This document shows positions 28,101-36,468 of a DNA stretch of 64,000 bases, in pieces. Numbering within the stretch: the first letter of the stretch is position 1; each line of letters starts with the position of its first letter. Under the pieces are notes generated by a model. The model was given only the letters and a program-made list of their open reading frames with translations. It was not told where the DNA came from and made no database searches. The stretch is from the NCBI GenBank assembly GCA_964612505.1, contig CAZTEX010000001.1:347542-411541 (forward strand). Reading direction: 5' to 3'. Made by a program: the position numbers and the translations under genes. Source of the DNA: JAAZZY01 sp964612505. Its GTDB lineage: Bacteria; Chlamydiota; Chlamydiia; Chlamydiales; JAAZZY01.

Positions 28101-28686
28101 AACCAGCAATGAAGGAACGTTTGACTTTGCTGGACGCCTTTTTGAACTCACAGAAGGAACTATTCATGTGGACGGGGATATTGAAAAAGACACCTCTTTA
28201 AACTTAACAGCTGCTCAATTGATTGAAAGGCATCAGATCCTTATCAATCTTAAAGGACCTTTGCAAGCCCCTTATTTAAGACTGCGCTCCGAGCCTTCAT
28301 TAAGTCAAAGAGAGGTCTTATCTTTAGTTCTTTTCGGTCAAACAGCTCAGCGGCTAACCCCTTTCCAAGCGGTGGCGCTAACTCACACCCTAGCCACTTT
28401 GGGGGGTATTTATAGGGGCCCAGGTGTTGTCGATCGCCTAAGAAAAGGAATTGGTCTTGATCAGCTTTCTTTAGGTTCCATGATGTATGATAATTCTGAC
28501 TACACAACTGTTCAAGTAGGTAAATATATCACCCGCAGCATTCTCATTACTTTAAATAGACCTATCACAGCAGATTCATCTCCTTTTGTAATTACGGCCC
28601 AAATTAGAGGGGGCTTTCAATTGCAAACCTACTTTGACCAATCTCAGATTTCTAAGATCCTGCTACAGTGGAGATTCAGTTATTAA
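25129..28686 (+). CDS. TamB-like translocation and assembly module protein
   Basis: This 1185-residue protein has one N-terminal membrane anchor (ISILATLFIFALIAIQLPWL) followed by a long beta-rich region typical of the AsmA/TamB lipid-groove proteins. It ends in a C-terminal DUF490-type domain with GTFDFAGRLFELTEGTIHV, then PSLSQREVLSLVLFGQTAQR and GLDQLSLG. It should span the periplasm and work with the preceding Omp85 protein, either in barrel insertion or phospholipid transport to the outer membrane. The one-base gap to tamA indicates coupled translation. Confidence 0.9.
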   Translation: MKKKFWKKFLKIKISILATLFIFALIAIQLPWLKKQVAQKIIQELAQLTESQVSFSKYEGFIPLSFDFYSVEFKHENKTWLSIDRIQLNRSLLHFLILKHKNLNITLDQVHLYFLPTFNPEKTTPSFSWPNLPFKTMNVDLHAKDINIAEEAFGQNLPQKLHLKTDLFFRRNGQVFNITSSLTSKQYPEIQLKFSARGFQRHDLVQLQLELLNPHQNIVTHFIKQSLPPMDIKLSITGSPNAMIAFSTPQMATEARFRGHLKGHIYAHHDALFWREFMNNKDIECQTQISFDQKGLRLDSINVTGEKIKFQGAGFLDRHYSFCNTHLEGHLFDLDFMNPWVKDPIEGELDVKAILSQNYQNPCLRLQLNSDHLAYKHFIAYQMQSEFLIEPFQTQYVGEYQIAASLNQSPLNLQGHFTYCNPSHFDFHHAALTYGNNHLQLHSFKKINQFYQSSLDYDFQKIALFSPLIRKEMHGDVKGYAVFDLDVKNTGLLQTLQFEANGSHLQHPLFNVNDYSFWTSGVLDWNNLKNYQGETLLTSNVTNLKTFSWDSVRCFIQSKLNDYQYKIQSSGEFSLISSGQIELLEKSSSIEVRQLSGSVNESHFNLINPFTFDYLKPQFSFTPILLKVGNGQIYLNQDYSKDILAVDFRQLPVESVTYFIPGFDVRGTLQLNGELQGIFSNVSGSLAGKFTNLRVEDYQEKNPYHGSFDLTLNKDVLKGDVYCARNEKDYAQLSAEIPLNLVFFPFKSKIDYDHQAALSLEYLGPVNPFIKLVTPQNHLLDGNLNAQLKLRGSFKEPKIKGFVSLRKGYYENLFIGLVLKDVSLEMLAKGKNLHLTKLTAHDDAGANIEAEGKLALSFLRSFPYSIHFNIENGQVVQFDFLNATLLGKGVFEGDFKKAYLNGKFELTQADINLPGSTATSLPKLKVQYVYARKQNLCDSMQRTTKAIPIYFDIDLETRGQTIIRGRGLDSSWSGKLLIRGSDSNPLFKGKLTSNEGTFDFAGRLFELTEGTIHVDGDIEKDTSLNLTAAQLIERHQILINLKGPLQAPYLRLRSEPSLSQREVLSLVLFGQTAQRLTPFQAVALTHTLATLGGIYRGPGVVDRLRKGIGLDQLSLGSMMYDNSDYTTVQVGKYITRSILITLNRPITADSSPFVITAQIRGGFQLQTYFDQSQISKILLQWRFSY

Positions 28687-28722
28687 AGAAATTTCTAGTC
28701 CCTTTTTTTAAATCGATCACTG

Positions 28723-28731
28723 TGCTATACT
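28723..28731 (+). promoter_or_regulatory. Extended -10 promoter element
   Basis: TG-C-TATACT (28723-28731) forms an extended -10 with no good -35, thirty bases before the ATG at 28761. Confidence 0.35.
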
Positions 28732-28760
28732 AACTGCAAGAATTAAATGAATTTTTTAAA

Positions 28761-29192
28761 ATGAGTATTAGCGCAAATCAAGTTTTTTCTGCTTATCGCA
28801 AGCAAAACGCCGCTCTTGCATCCTATAAAAAAGAGTTAGATGAAGTTCAAGGTGAAGAGCAATTTATTGCTGATCTGCGCCTTAAAATTGATCAAGAGTC
28901 CTCTCAAAATCAAGTTTTTGATTGGGAAAATAAACCCAATCGCGCTCTACTTGAACGCGTATACCAGCTGAAAGAATTTGAAGATCTCTATCCCACTTAT
29001 CGATTTGATAATCCTAAAAAAATGCAGCCTCTTCTTGAGCGGATCGAATCCTACCATGAACAAAAGAAACAAGACCTTCAATTAAAGCATCACTTTTATC
29101 AAGAAAAGAAATCCTCTCTTTTGCGCTATCATGATGAAGTTCTTAGAACAATCCAGATGTTGAGCTCTTCAATGTCCACGTTATTGAAATAA
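28761..29192 (+). CDS. Small coiled-coil protein, unknown
   Basis: This 143-residue protein is charged (rich in Lys, Glu, Gln) and predicted by eye to be mostly helical, with coiled-coil-like stretches at about residues 10-45 and 90-135. It has no membrane segment, signal or Cys. It begins a run of plus-strand accessory genes (ankyrin, LRR). No family recognised; a scaffold or secretion-associated stalk-type protein is possible. Confidence 0.55.
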   Translation: MSISANQVFSAYRKQNAALASYKKELDEVQGEEQFIADLRLKIDQESSQNQVFDWENKPNRALLERVYQLKEFEDLYPTYRFDNPKKMQPLLERIESYHEQKKQDLQLKHHFYQEKKSSLLRYHDEVLRTIQMLSSSMSTLLK

Positions 29193-29424
29193 TGCTCTTC
29201 TCTTGTTTGGTTAACAAGACGAAAGCTTTCGCTTTTCCACCATCATCGATCTCTCTCAAATAATCTTTTGTCAATTTTCAAGAGACATGGCTTTCTTTTT
29301 AATAAAGAGTTAATTTTAACTTTAATTAAAAATAAAATAAAACTTAGTTAACTATATCACTTTATAAAAACAAAACAATAAATTATAATTTATTAAATTA
29401 TCAAACAAGCATATTAGGTAGCAA

Positions 29425-30075
29425 ATGCAAATCCAAAATATTTTGCAAACTTATCAAAAAGACGCCCTTCCTGAAGTTGATCAACCCATTTCTAAATTAG
29501 ACCAACAGATTAAATGGTTTGCAGAAGCTTTCTTTGCTAGAAATTATGATGAGATTGTACTAGAGTCAATCGGCCTGGGTCGAGCGATAAATCAACCCAT
29601 TATTAACGGTAAAGCACCCCTTTATCAGGCTATTTTAAATATCGACACAGATGTTGCTACATTTCTTCTCCATCATCCAGCTACCGATTTAAATGCGCCC
29701 ATAACAGAAGAAGGCGACACTGTTTTGTGGTTCCTTTTATACGCTTTCAATAATGATGATCGTTGGTATAAAAAACTTTTCTTAGCAGGAAGGGGTTATA
29801 CCTCTAATCTTTTACAGGCTTTAATGCTCCGCACTGATTTTAATCCGAATGAGCGCTCAAACAATGGAATGACTCCATTAAGTTATTTGATTCAAACAGA
29901 GTCCTTCAAAGATAAAATGGATGTAAAAATCATTCAGACTTTATTAGCTTTAGGGGCAGATGCTCATGAAAAAAATGAGAATAAAGAATCTTTAATTGAG
30001 CAAGTCAGAAAAAGTTTTTGGTTTCATTCAATGGAAGGACAAGAGATTTACAAGCTGCTGCAGAAATCTCAATAG
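29425..30075 (+). CDS. Ankyrin-repeat protein
   Basis: The 216 residues contain ankyrin-like repeats: NGKAPLYQAILNIDTDVATF, then EEGDTVLWFLLYAF, then NGMTPLSYLIQ and IIQTLLALGADAHEKNENKE. Ankyrin proteins bind other proteins, and in obligate intracellular bacteria many are exported into host cells. No secretion signal can be seen directly. The start has AGG ten bases upstream. The gene lies alone between AT-rich gaps, next to the LRR gene. Confidence 0.7.
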   Translation: MQIQNILQTYQKDALPEVDQPISKLDQQIKWFAEAFFARNYDEIVLESIGLGRAINQPIINGKAPLYQAILNIDTDVATFLLHHPATDLNAPITEEGDTVLWFLLYAFNNDDRWYKKLFLAGRGYTSNLLQALMLRTDFNPNERSNNGMTPLSYLIQTESFKDKMDVKIIQTLLALGADAHEKNENKESLIEQVRKSFWFHSMEGQEIYKLLQKSQ

Positions 30076-30211
30076 AGCGTTTCTAGCTATCTTTATCTTG
30101 CTAATGATGAAAGGTTAAGAATATTCTTCTTTATTTTTTATTTCATTAATTGCCATACCCCTTGCTCATTATCAGTCTTTAGATTACAGGTCTCATCTAT
30201 AGGAGCAAGCT

Positions 30212-31003
30212 ATGACTGAGTCTGATAAAGATCGCTATCACTTTATTCATGACCAACTTCACCAGAAAGAGGCCCGTAAAGAAAAAATTGAGGCTGCCGA
30301 GCTTGAAGGTGAAGTTGTTAAAAATTTAAAACTCTTGAAGGCTTTAATTCAGAGTGAAAAAGTAAAAATCAACGTCACCGATTCCCCTTTTACCACAGCT
30401 AATGCAACTTCCCCTGTTGAGAAAATTCAATCTAAAATCATTGAAGAGCTTTATTCATTCAATGTGGCTCAACTCGCTCTTTTTGAAGTTCCAAAAAAGT
30501 TTTTTGATGAATGCTTTGAACTTCTCATTTCTGCATGGAGACGCCGTATCCATCAAAGCTTTCCACAAACACTCACCCTTGAACATATCCCTTTTTCAAA
30601 AAGCTCCTTTAGAGCTTTTGTGATCGCCCTTTCTTTAAATGTTTCTCTTAAAGCTTTACGACTCGATAACTGCTCGCTAAAACCCTATGAAATGAAACTC
30701 TTAGCTGTTTTTATCAAAGTACACCCCTCTTTAGTCTTTCTTCACTTAGATCATAATGCTATTTTAGATGAAGGGTTGTATTCTATTAGCGCCGCTCTAA
30801 AAGATAATGAAACCATTGAACATGTAAGTTTAATCGATACTCACATTACCGATGAAGGGGCATTATCTCTTTGTCATTTGGTTGAAAAAAAGCAGTTGAA
30901 AACACTGCATTTAGATAAAAATAAACTCACAGAAAAATCTATTTTACCCCTTCAAGAGCTTTTTTTTAAAACCGAAGGGGTTTTCACCTTTGATGAACTT
31001 TAA
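30212..31003 (+). CDS. Leucine-rich-repeat protein, ribonuclease-inhibitor type
   Basis: The C-terminal half of this 263-residue protein has LRR units of the ribonuclease-inhibitor class: NVSLKALRLDNCSLKPYEMK, HPSLVFLHLDHNAILDEGL, NETIEHVSLIDTHITDEGAL and KQLKTLHLDKNKL. The N-terminal half is charged and helical. Such repeats are typical of eukaryote-like bacterial effectors. TAGGAG seven bases before the ATG gives a strong start. The 3' end overlaps the convergent gene by 4 bases. Confidence 0.75.
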   Translation: MTESDKDRYHFIHDQLHQKEARKEKIEAAELEGEVVKNLKLLKALIQSEKVKINVTDSPFTTANATSPVEKIQSKIIEELYSFNVAQLALFEVPKKFFDECFELLISAWRRRIHQSFPQTLTLEHIPFSKSSFRAFVIALSLNVSLKALRLDNCSLKPYEMKLLAVFIKVHPSLVFLHLDHNAILDEGLYSISAALKDNETIEHVSLIDTHITDEGALSLCHLVEKKQLKTLHLDKNKLTEKSILPLQELFFKTEGVFTFDEL

Positions 31004-32064
31004 GTAGTCAAACCTGCAATGATTTCTTGGATGGGCAGTTCTGGCTGCATAGAACGGTTAGGTAAATCAATCAGAACCTCTTCTGCACACTCTTTGTCAG
31101 CCAGGGGAAGATTGGATCTTTGAATTGCTTCAATAAGTCTTTCAGCTAGATCACTGACCATACCGACAACTTGTCCTTGTGCCTCTAGCGATAATTCTTG
31201 GGCCTTTTCTAAGACCTCTTTAAGTTTGTCATGGGCAAGACCAACACGCTCTAATGCTTGACCGATACAACGCTGAATTTCTCCCTGAGCTAAAGCCATC
31301 TTTTCGTCTACTTCAATAGAAGTATTGCGAATGTATTGAACAACCTCTTCAACTTGGTTCTCAATAGCAATCGGATTATCGGTTGCCATTTTTGAAAGAG
31401 CGAGGGAGGTGCGAAGACTAGGGATTAAAACTTCCTCTTCCATCTCTTCAGAGTGGCCTACTACTAAAGAATCTCTAACCGCGCAATGTTTTGTAGCAGA
31501 TTCATTTAAAAAAGGATCTAATAATTTATTTTCCATCGTTTGCTCAGCTTGCACTTCTTCCAATAAATCAAAGTTATTTTGCTCCACCCTAGAACGAGAA
31601 AGTAAATCTTCTTGTTGAATCTTCGGTGAAAGTTTTATCGATTGTTCTTCTGTAGTTAACGACTCTTGCCTTAGAGTCAAAAAGTTAGAAGGGAGAGATT
31701 CTTCCTGCAACGTTTCTACAGCAATGGCATCTAAAGAATATTCGACAAGTAAAAGAAGGGCTCTATCTGTGAAAGCTTGCACATCGTTGCCGCGACTCAC
31801 TGAAATAATGTTCTGTATTAAATCTTCTGCAATTTCTTTGCGCTTTGATTCACTTAGGTGAGTGGCAACTTTATCAAGCTCATGAAAAACTTGCTTCATC
31901 ATGTCAAAGACATTCTTCACGTTGATTTGCTCGTCTTTGTATTTGCTAGCTACGCTAATAACAATAGACTGCAAATCTTGAACGGTAATCCCGCCATTGA
32001 TTTCTTGTCGCTCACCTAAAAAAAATGTTCGCCCCATTTCTAATTGTTGCTCAATTTTGATCAC
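31000..32064 (-). CDS. Acidic helical protein, unknown
   Basis: A 354-residue, Glu-rich, almost entirely helical protein without membrane segments. The start is a GTG with GGGGAG six bases upstream; an ATG nine codons in is an alternative. The C-terminal region (ALERVGLAHDKLKEVLEKAQ onward) could form amphipathic helices or a coiled coil. No family recognised. Its placement among ankyrin, LRR and chaperone-like genes suggests an effector or accessory role, which is inference only. Confidence 0.5.
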   Translation of the reverse strand: MIKIEQQLEMGRTFFLGERQEINGGITVQDLQSIVISVASKYKDEQINVKNVFDMMKQVFHELDKVATHLSESKRKEIAEDLIQNIISVSRGNDVQAFTDRALLLLVEYSLDAIAVETLQEESLPSNFLTLRQESLTTEEQSIKLSPKIQQEDLLSRSRVEQNNFDLLEEVQAEQTMENKLLDPFLNESATKHCAVRDSLVVGHSEEMEEEVLIPSLRTSLALSKMATDNPIAIENQVEEVVQYIRNTSIEVDEKMALAQGEIQRCIGQALERVGLAHDKLKEVLEKAQELSLEAQGQVVGMVSDLAERLIEAIQRSNLPLADKECAEEVLIDLPNRSMQPELPIQEIIAGLTT

Positions 32065-32150
32065 TTGGCACTCCCCATAATCTCAGCTAATTTAAAAAAA
32101 TTTGTATCAATTATAAAGAGATGGGAAAAAGAGTAAACTGGAAAATAAAA

Positions 32151-32178
32151 AAAACCTAAAACAAACGTTTTAGGTTTT
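32151..32178 (-). terminator. Intrinsic terminator of the 67-residue gene
   Basis: AAAACCTAAAAC (32151-32162) and GTTTTAGGTTTT (32167-32178) form a perfect 12-bp stem with a 4-base loop. Read on the minus strand, the stem is followed by further Ts (TTTTATTTT), as expected for an intrinsic terminator 25 bases after the stop of the gene at 32203. Confidence 0.8.
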
Positions 32179-32202
32179 TAAACAAAATGAATGTTTAGCT
32201 AA

Positions 32203-32406
32203 TTATACTCTTTGCTCAAGTGGAAGAGAAGCTCTTGGCAAATTAGCTTCCACTACTGCAGGAGCTGCGTCTTGCGCTACATCTGCTTGTGCAACTAAAG
32301 TTGATGCATCAAGAGCTGGAGCTGCTTCAAATTTTACAGTGTTTGCTTTTACTACTTCTGTAGCAGGAACAAATGCTGGGATAGAAGATGCTAAACTAAC
32401 GGACAT
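32203..32406 (-). CDS. Small Ala/Val-rich protein, unknown
   Basis: This 67-residue protein has 17 alanines or so, many Val and Pro, and no cysteine or clear membrane helix. It is convincing as a gene because it has its own promoter (32448-32477), a near-perfect AAGGAG eight bases before the ATG, and its own terminator. That arrangement suggests strong independent expression. It may be a secreted or developmental-stage small protein; function unknown. Confidence 0.65.
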   Translation of the reverse strand: MSVSLASSIPAFVPATEVVKANTVKFEAAPALDASTLVAQADVAQDAAPAVVEANLPRASLPLEQRV

Positions 32407-32447
32407 ATTATTTCTCCTTTTGGATTTTTATTAAAAAGTACCCGCAA

Positions 32448-32477
32448 ATTATCCTTGATCTTTAGAATTTTTATCAA
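32448..32477 (-). promoter_or_regulatory. Promoter of the 67-residue gene
   Basis: On the minus strand TTGATA (32472-32477) and GATAAT (32448-32453) are separated by 18 bases, each one base from consensus, with a leader of about 35 bases to the ATG. Confidence 0.5.
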
Positions 32478-32529
32478 CTTAAAAGAAAAGATGCTGGATG
32501 ACAAGCCTACCCCTAGGTTAAAAAAGATA

Positions 32530-32558
32530 TTGACTTTTAATTATCAATAGGTTATAAT
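32530..32558 (+). promoter_or_regulatory. Promoter directly abutting the 32565 start codon
   Basis: TTGACT (32530-32535), a 17-base spacer and a perfect TATAAT (32553-32558) end six bases before the ATG at 32565. Transcription should therefore start at or next to the initiation codon, leaving no room for a ribosome binding site. Confidence 0.7.
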
Positions 32559-32564
32559 AAGTGC

Positions 32565-33044
32565 ATGGCATTTGAATTATATTTACAGAACATCAAAACC
32601 TTAGCCAAGTTCTTTGGTTTTACGAGTCCCATCGAGTTAGATGATAACCTCGGTGCAACCTTCATTTGTAACCAGGAAGATCCATTTTTGCTCAACATCC
32701 ATTACTGTTTAGAGAAAAATGTGATTACAATCGATACCCTTGTAGCCACCCATATGCCAAGCTCTCGCTTGGGTATTCAAACGCTCATGAATGAAATTCT
32801 AGGCGATCTGCTTCAAAAGAACTACTCTGGCCGCTTGGTAGCATACCCAGAGGAGTTTGCTGTAAAGTATCTTCATGAAATCCATTTAGACTCTGCGCAA
32901 GAAAATAGCCTTGCACTAGCTATTCCCCACTTCATCCAAGAGGCCCTAAAATGGAAAGCGAAATTTAAAACTTTAAGACGCCCTGCATTTTTTTCTCCAT
33001 GCGGTTTAAAGCCCCAAGAAATTATCTCATTTGAGACATTCTAA
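32565..33044 (+). CDS. Possible type III secretion chaperone (CesT/SycE-like)
   Basis: The 159 residues show the size and alternation typical of class I secretion chaperones: an N-terminal helix (LYLQNIKTLAKFFG), a beta-strand region (GATFICNQEDPFLLNIHYCL, ITIDTLVAT), a middle helix (IQTLMNEILGDLLQKN) and a C-terminal helix. There is no strict sequence motif, so this is a fold-level guess. It lies beside effector-like genes. The promoter places +1 at the ATG, so the mRNA appears leaderless. The frame is closed by a TAA nine codons upstream. Confidence 0.45.
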   Translation: MAFELYLQNIKTLAKFFGFTSPIELDDNLGATFICNQEDPFLLNIHYCLEKNVITIDTLVATHMPSSRLGIQTLMNEILGDLLQKNYSGRLVAYPEEFAVKYLHEIHLDSAQENSLALAIPHFIQEALKWKAKFKTLRRPAFFSPCGLKPQEIISFETF

Positions 33045-33195
33045 TCCCCTTCTTTAGATAGATCAAAAAACAAGAATATTCGTAAATAAGGCCACTCTTT
33101 TGCTTGCTAGCCTAGCTTGATCCCTTTCAATAAGTTCCTTCATTGACCCTAAATCCTCCCATCGCATATACACCGATTAAGGAGGCCTTGCTGTT

Positions 33196-33978
33196 ATGAT
33201 CGAATCGTCCCTAAGACTGTTAGAATTAATAGGAAAATATGTCATTTTAACAGGACGAGTTTTCAAAGTCTCTATACTTAGACCTCCTAGCTGGACATTA
33301 GTTCGCGACCAAATGTATAATATTGGTTTTCTGTCATTTGGAGTGGTTGCTATTACTGGTTTTGCAACAGGTCTGGTCCTTGCTGCCCAATCGATTTTTC
33401 AACTGACTGACAAAGGGCTTGCCGCTGTCACAGGCATTATGGTGACAAAAGGGATGATTACAGAACTTGGGCCTATTTTAACTGCTTTTATGGTTACAGG
33501 CAGAGTGGGAGCAGCGATTTGTGCAGAGCTGGGTACTATGAAAGTGTCTGAGCAAATTGACGCCCTGCAATCCATGTCTGTCAATCCTTTGCGTTATTTA
33601 ATTGCCCCTCGCTTTATTGCTGCAATCGCCATGTTTCCTATTTTAACGGTCTTTAATGTCTTAATGGGCGTTTTTGGAGCCTATCTCCTTTCGATCTATT
33701 TTTTTAGTATGCCCCCGACCACTTTTTTATCCCCCTTACCTGACAGTATCACCAATTTTGATATGGTCATGTGCTTTATCAAAGCTTTTGTCTTTGCCGT
33801 TATTATTGTGACAGTATCGTGCTTTAAAGGGCTTAATACCAGCGGTGGAGCTGCTGGGGTTGGATCAGCAACCACAAACAGCGTGGTATTAAACTACTCT
33901 ATTATCTTGATTACTAACTTTTTACTGACTTTAGGATTAAACCTGTTTCATTCCAAATTCTTGGGGGGAACTCTATGA
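33196..33978 (+). CDS. mlaE: MlaE-type phospholipid ABC transporter permease
   Basis: This 260-residue integral membrane protein belongs to the MlaE (DUF140) family; the signature stretch GRVGAAICAELGTMKVSEQI followed by DAL is present. With MlaF and MlaD it forms the inner-membrane complex that moves phospholipids between the inner membrane and the outer leaflet. AAGGAGG ten bases before the ATG is a perfect Shine-Dalgarno. The gene overlaps mlaF by 4 bases. Confidence 0.92.
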   Translation: MIESSLRLLELIGKYVILTGRVFKVSILRPPSWTLVRDQMYNIGFLSFGVVAITGFATGLVLAAQSIFQLTDKGLAAVTGIMVTKGMITELGPILTAFMVTGRVGAAICAELGTMKVSEQIDALQSMSVNPLRYLIAPRFIAAIAMFPILTVFNVLMGVFGAYLLSIYFFSMPPTTFLSPLPDSITNFDMVMCFIKAFVFAVIIVTVSCFKGLNTSGGAAGVGSATTNSVVLNYSIILITNFLLTLGLNLFHSKFLGGTL

Positions 33979-34724
33979 TCCGAGCTCGTAAGCTTTGCAA
34001 AAATTATGACGATATTGTGGTTTTAAAAGACTTTGATCTTGAAATCAATACAGGAGAAACCCTTGTTATCTTAGGTCGTTCAGGAGTTGGGAAAAGTGTG
34101 TTTTTAAAGCATGTCATTGGCCTTGAAAAACCAGATTCAGGCACTTTAGAAATTGACGGAACGATTATTTCTGATCTAAGTGGCCCACAGCTGTATAAAG
34201 CTATTCGCAACACGGGCATGCTTTTTCAAGGAGGAGCTCTTTTTGATTCTTTGACCGTCCTAGAGAATACATCATTTTATTTAGATCAACACGATCATAT
34301 TGATCCTCAAGAAATTGAAGAACGCTCTTTAAAAGCGTTAGAAATGGTAGGCCTTAGCGGCACGGAAAATAAAATGCCTTCAGAGCTTTCTGGAGGGATG
34401 AAAAAAAGAGCTGCTTTAGCTAGGCTGATTGTCTATCGGCCTCAAATTTTGTTGTATGATGAGCCAACGACAGGCCTAGACCCTATTCACGGAGCTCAAA
34501 TCAGCGAATTGATCGTGAAAACCCAAGAAGAGCTCAAAGCAACTTCTGTCGTTGTAACTCACGATATCCCTTCTGCATTTATTGTAGCTGACCGCATTGC
34601 GGTCTTACACGAAGGACGCATTATTTTTATTGGAAATCAAGAAGAGTTTATCCGCTCTAAAGAAGAGCTAATCCGCAACTTTTTAGAAAAAGCAATCCCT
34701 AAAGGAATCTCACCACATGGATAA
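33975..34724 (+). CDS. mlaF: MlaF-type ABC transporter ATPase
   Basis: This 249-residue ATPase has Walker A LGRSGVGKS (residues 33-41), the signature LSGGMKKRAALAR, Walker B ILLYDEPTTGLDP and the switch His in VVTHD. The Lys/Arg-rich signature is typical of MlaF. It energises the MlaE permease. It overlaps mlaE by 4 and mlaD by 8 bases, so all three are translated from one message. Confidence 0.94.
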   Translation: MIRARKLCKNYDDIVVLKDFDLEINTGETLVILGRSGVGKSVFLKHVIGLEKPDSGTLEIDGTIISDLSGPQLYKAIRNTGMLFQGGALFDSLTVLENTSFYLDQHDHIDPQEIEERSLKALEMVGLSGTENKMPSELSGGMKKRAALARLIVYRPQILLYDEPTTGLDPIHGAQISELIVKTQEELKATSVVVTHDIPSAFIVADRIAVLHEGRIIFIGNQEEFIRSKEELIRNFLEKAIPKGISPHG

Positions 34725-35898
34725 GAAAAAACTTCAGGGCAAAGTACGCACTATGATTATCGGGGCTTTTACAGTGATTGGCATTGCCATCATCGTTTGG
34801 GCGATCTTTTTCTTTAAGCCCTCTGTAGGAGATAATAAGCAACGACTCACCGTTCGTTTTGCCGATGTTGAAAATATTGATATTGGTACACGGGTCACTT
34901 ATGCAGGAAGACCTGCGGGTGAAGTCATTGCCATTAACCAAATTATCAATGCCAGAGAAAAAAGTCCGGATGACTTTGGACTCCCCTATACTTATGAGTT
35001 AATTTTGGCCATAGACTCCTCTGTAAAAGTTTATAGCACAGACTTAATTGAAATTCACACCTCAGGGCTTTTAGGAGAAAAATCAATCGCCATTGTCCCT
35101 CAACCATTCCCTCCGGGTGAAAAACCAAAATCTGTCATTGGTAGTGTCATTTACGCCCAATCAGCAGACCCCCTTGTGAGCACATTAAAGACAGTAGCTG
35201 AAGCAGCCTCCGAAGTCGCTCGTACAATGAGTACGATCTCCTCTATTTTAGAAGAAAATCAAGATCAAATTAATTCAACCATTCAAAACCTCAGCACGAC
35301 TCTTGAAGAGGTCACTCAACTTGTTTATCAAGCCAACCAATTAGACATTGTCGGATCGTTTAATCGCGCTGCGATTGATATTTCCAAAATGATGAATAAT
35401 ACCAATCAGCTCGTTGATCAGATTCGCAGCACCAATATTGTCGATAAAGTGGATAGTGCTGCCACTAATTTAGTCTATATCACTGAACAAATTTCGGATG
35501 GAAAAGGAACCCTTGGCAAGCTCGTTAATGATCCAACTCTATACTTAGAAGCCGTTGGCGTTATGGAACGGGTCAATGAACTGATCTATAGCTTAAATAA
35601 CTATGGTCTTCTTTTCCACCGCAACTCAAGATGGAAAGAAGCACAAAAAGCCAAAATTCAAGCCATGGAAGCTTTGGGATCACCCGATGCATTCAAACAA
35701 GCTTTTGAAAAAGAAATGTCGCAAATTAATCAATCTTTAGAAAAAGTGAGTAACATGATCGATCAAGCAGACATGGGTGATGAAGAAATTATTGACAGCA
35801 ACGAATTTAAGAAATACTTTTATGAGTTATTAAATGAAGTAAATCGATTACAAAATTTGATCGAGCTTTATAACCAAAAAGTAACCCAGCCGGCTTAA
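34717..35898 (+). CDS. mlaD: MCE-domain protein, MlaD-like
   Basis: One N-terminal transmembrane helix (MIIGAFTVIGIAIIVWAIFF) is followed by an MCE domain (VRFADVENIDIGTRVTYAGR, then an extended insertion and TSGLLGEKSIAI). After it comes a long helical region with possible coiled coils to residue 393, longer than the Mla D subunit of enterobacteria (about 180). It should bind lipids in the periplasm. Transport is coupled to the overlapping mlaE-mlaF; yqgE begins one base after its stop. Confidence 0.88.
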   Translation: MDKKKLQGKVRTMIIGAFTVIGIAIIVWAIFFFKPSVGDNKQRLTVRFADVENIDIGTRVTYAGRPAGEVIAINQIINAREKSPDDFGLPYTYELILAIDSSVKVYSTDLIEIHTSGLLGEKSIAIVPQPFPPGEKPKSVIGSVIYAQSADPLVSTLKTVAEAASEVARTMSTISSILEENQDQINSTIQNLSTTLEEVTQLVYQANQLDIVGSFNRAAIDISKMMNNTNQLVDQIRSTNIVDKVDSAATNLVYITEQISDGKGTLGKLVNDPTLYLEAVGVMERVNELIYSLNNYGLLFHRNSRWKEAQKAKIQAMEALGSPDAFKQAFEKEMSQINQSLEKVSNMIDQADMGDEEIIDSNEFKKYFYELLNEVNRLQNLIELYNQKVTQPA

Positions 35899-36468
35899 AT
35901 GAAAAATCAAAACAATGAATATTCTCAGCTCAGTAAAGGGACATTCTTAATCGCTACTCCAGAAATAGAAAGTGGTATTTTTTATCGCAGCGTCATTGTT
36001 CTCTGCGAGCATAATACTTCTGGCTCACTGGGCCTTATTATCAATAAAGATATCGACTTTGAACTAGGAGAAAGTATTATTGAAGTCGAAGAGCTTTCCA
36101 ATCCCCATGTGGAACTACGCGCTGGGGGCCCCACTCAAATGAATCAAATGCTTGTTTTGCATGACCATCCAAATGATCAGTCAAATTTAATTCTCAAGGG
36201 TGTTTCTTTAGGTGGTGATTTAGAGTTTCTTCAAGAGGCGCTTTTAAATCCTGAAGGACCTAAAATTCGACTCATGTTTGGCTATGCTAACTGGTCTGCA
36301 GGACAGCTTGAAAAAGAATTCTTAAATGGACAATGGTTTATTTGCAAAGGGAGTTACAAACATATATTTGAAACCCCCGTAGATAACGTTTGGCAATCAG
36401 TTTTAAAAGAGATGGGAGGCCGTTTTGCCTCACTCTCAATGATCCCTGAAGACCTAAGTTTAAATTAA
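35899..36468 (+). CDS. YqgE/AlgH (DUF179) family protein
   Basis: This 189-residue protein matches the YqgE/AlgH family: KGTFLIATPEIESGIFYRSV, GSLGLIINK, GGPTQMNQMLVLHD and FGYANWSAGQLEKE. The family is widespread but lacks a firmly established activity. It follows mlaD without a gap and its 3' end overlaps rpsI by 4 bases on the opposite strand. Confidence 0.92.
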   Translation: MKNQNNEYSQLSKGTFLIATPEIESGIFYRSVIVLCEHNTSGSLGLIINKDIDFELGESIIEVEELSNPHVELRAGGPTQMNQMLVLHDHPNDQSNLILKGVSLGGDLEFLQEALLNPEGPKIRLMFGYANWSAGQLEKEFLNGQWFICKGSYKHIFETPVDNVWQSVLKEMGGRFASLSMIPEDLSLN

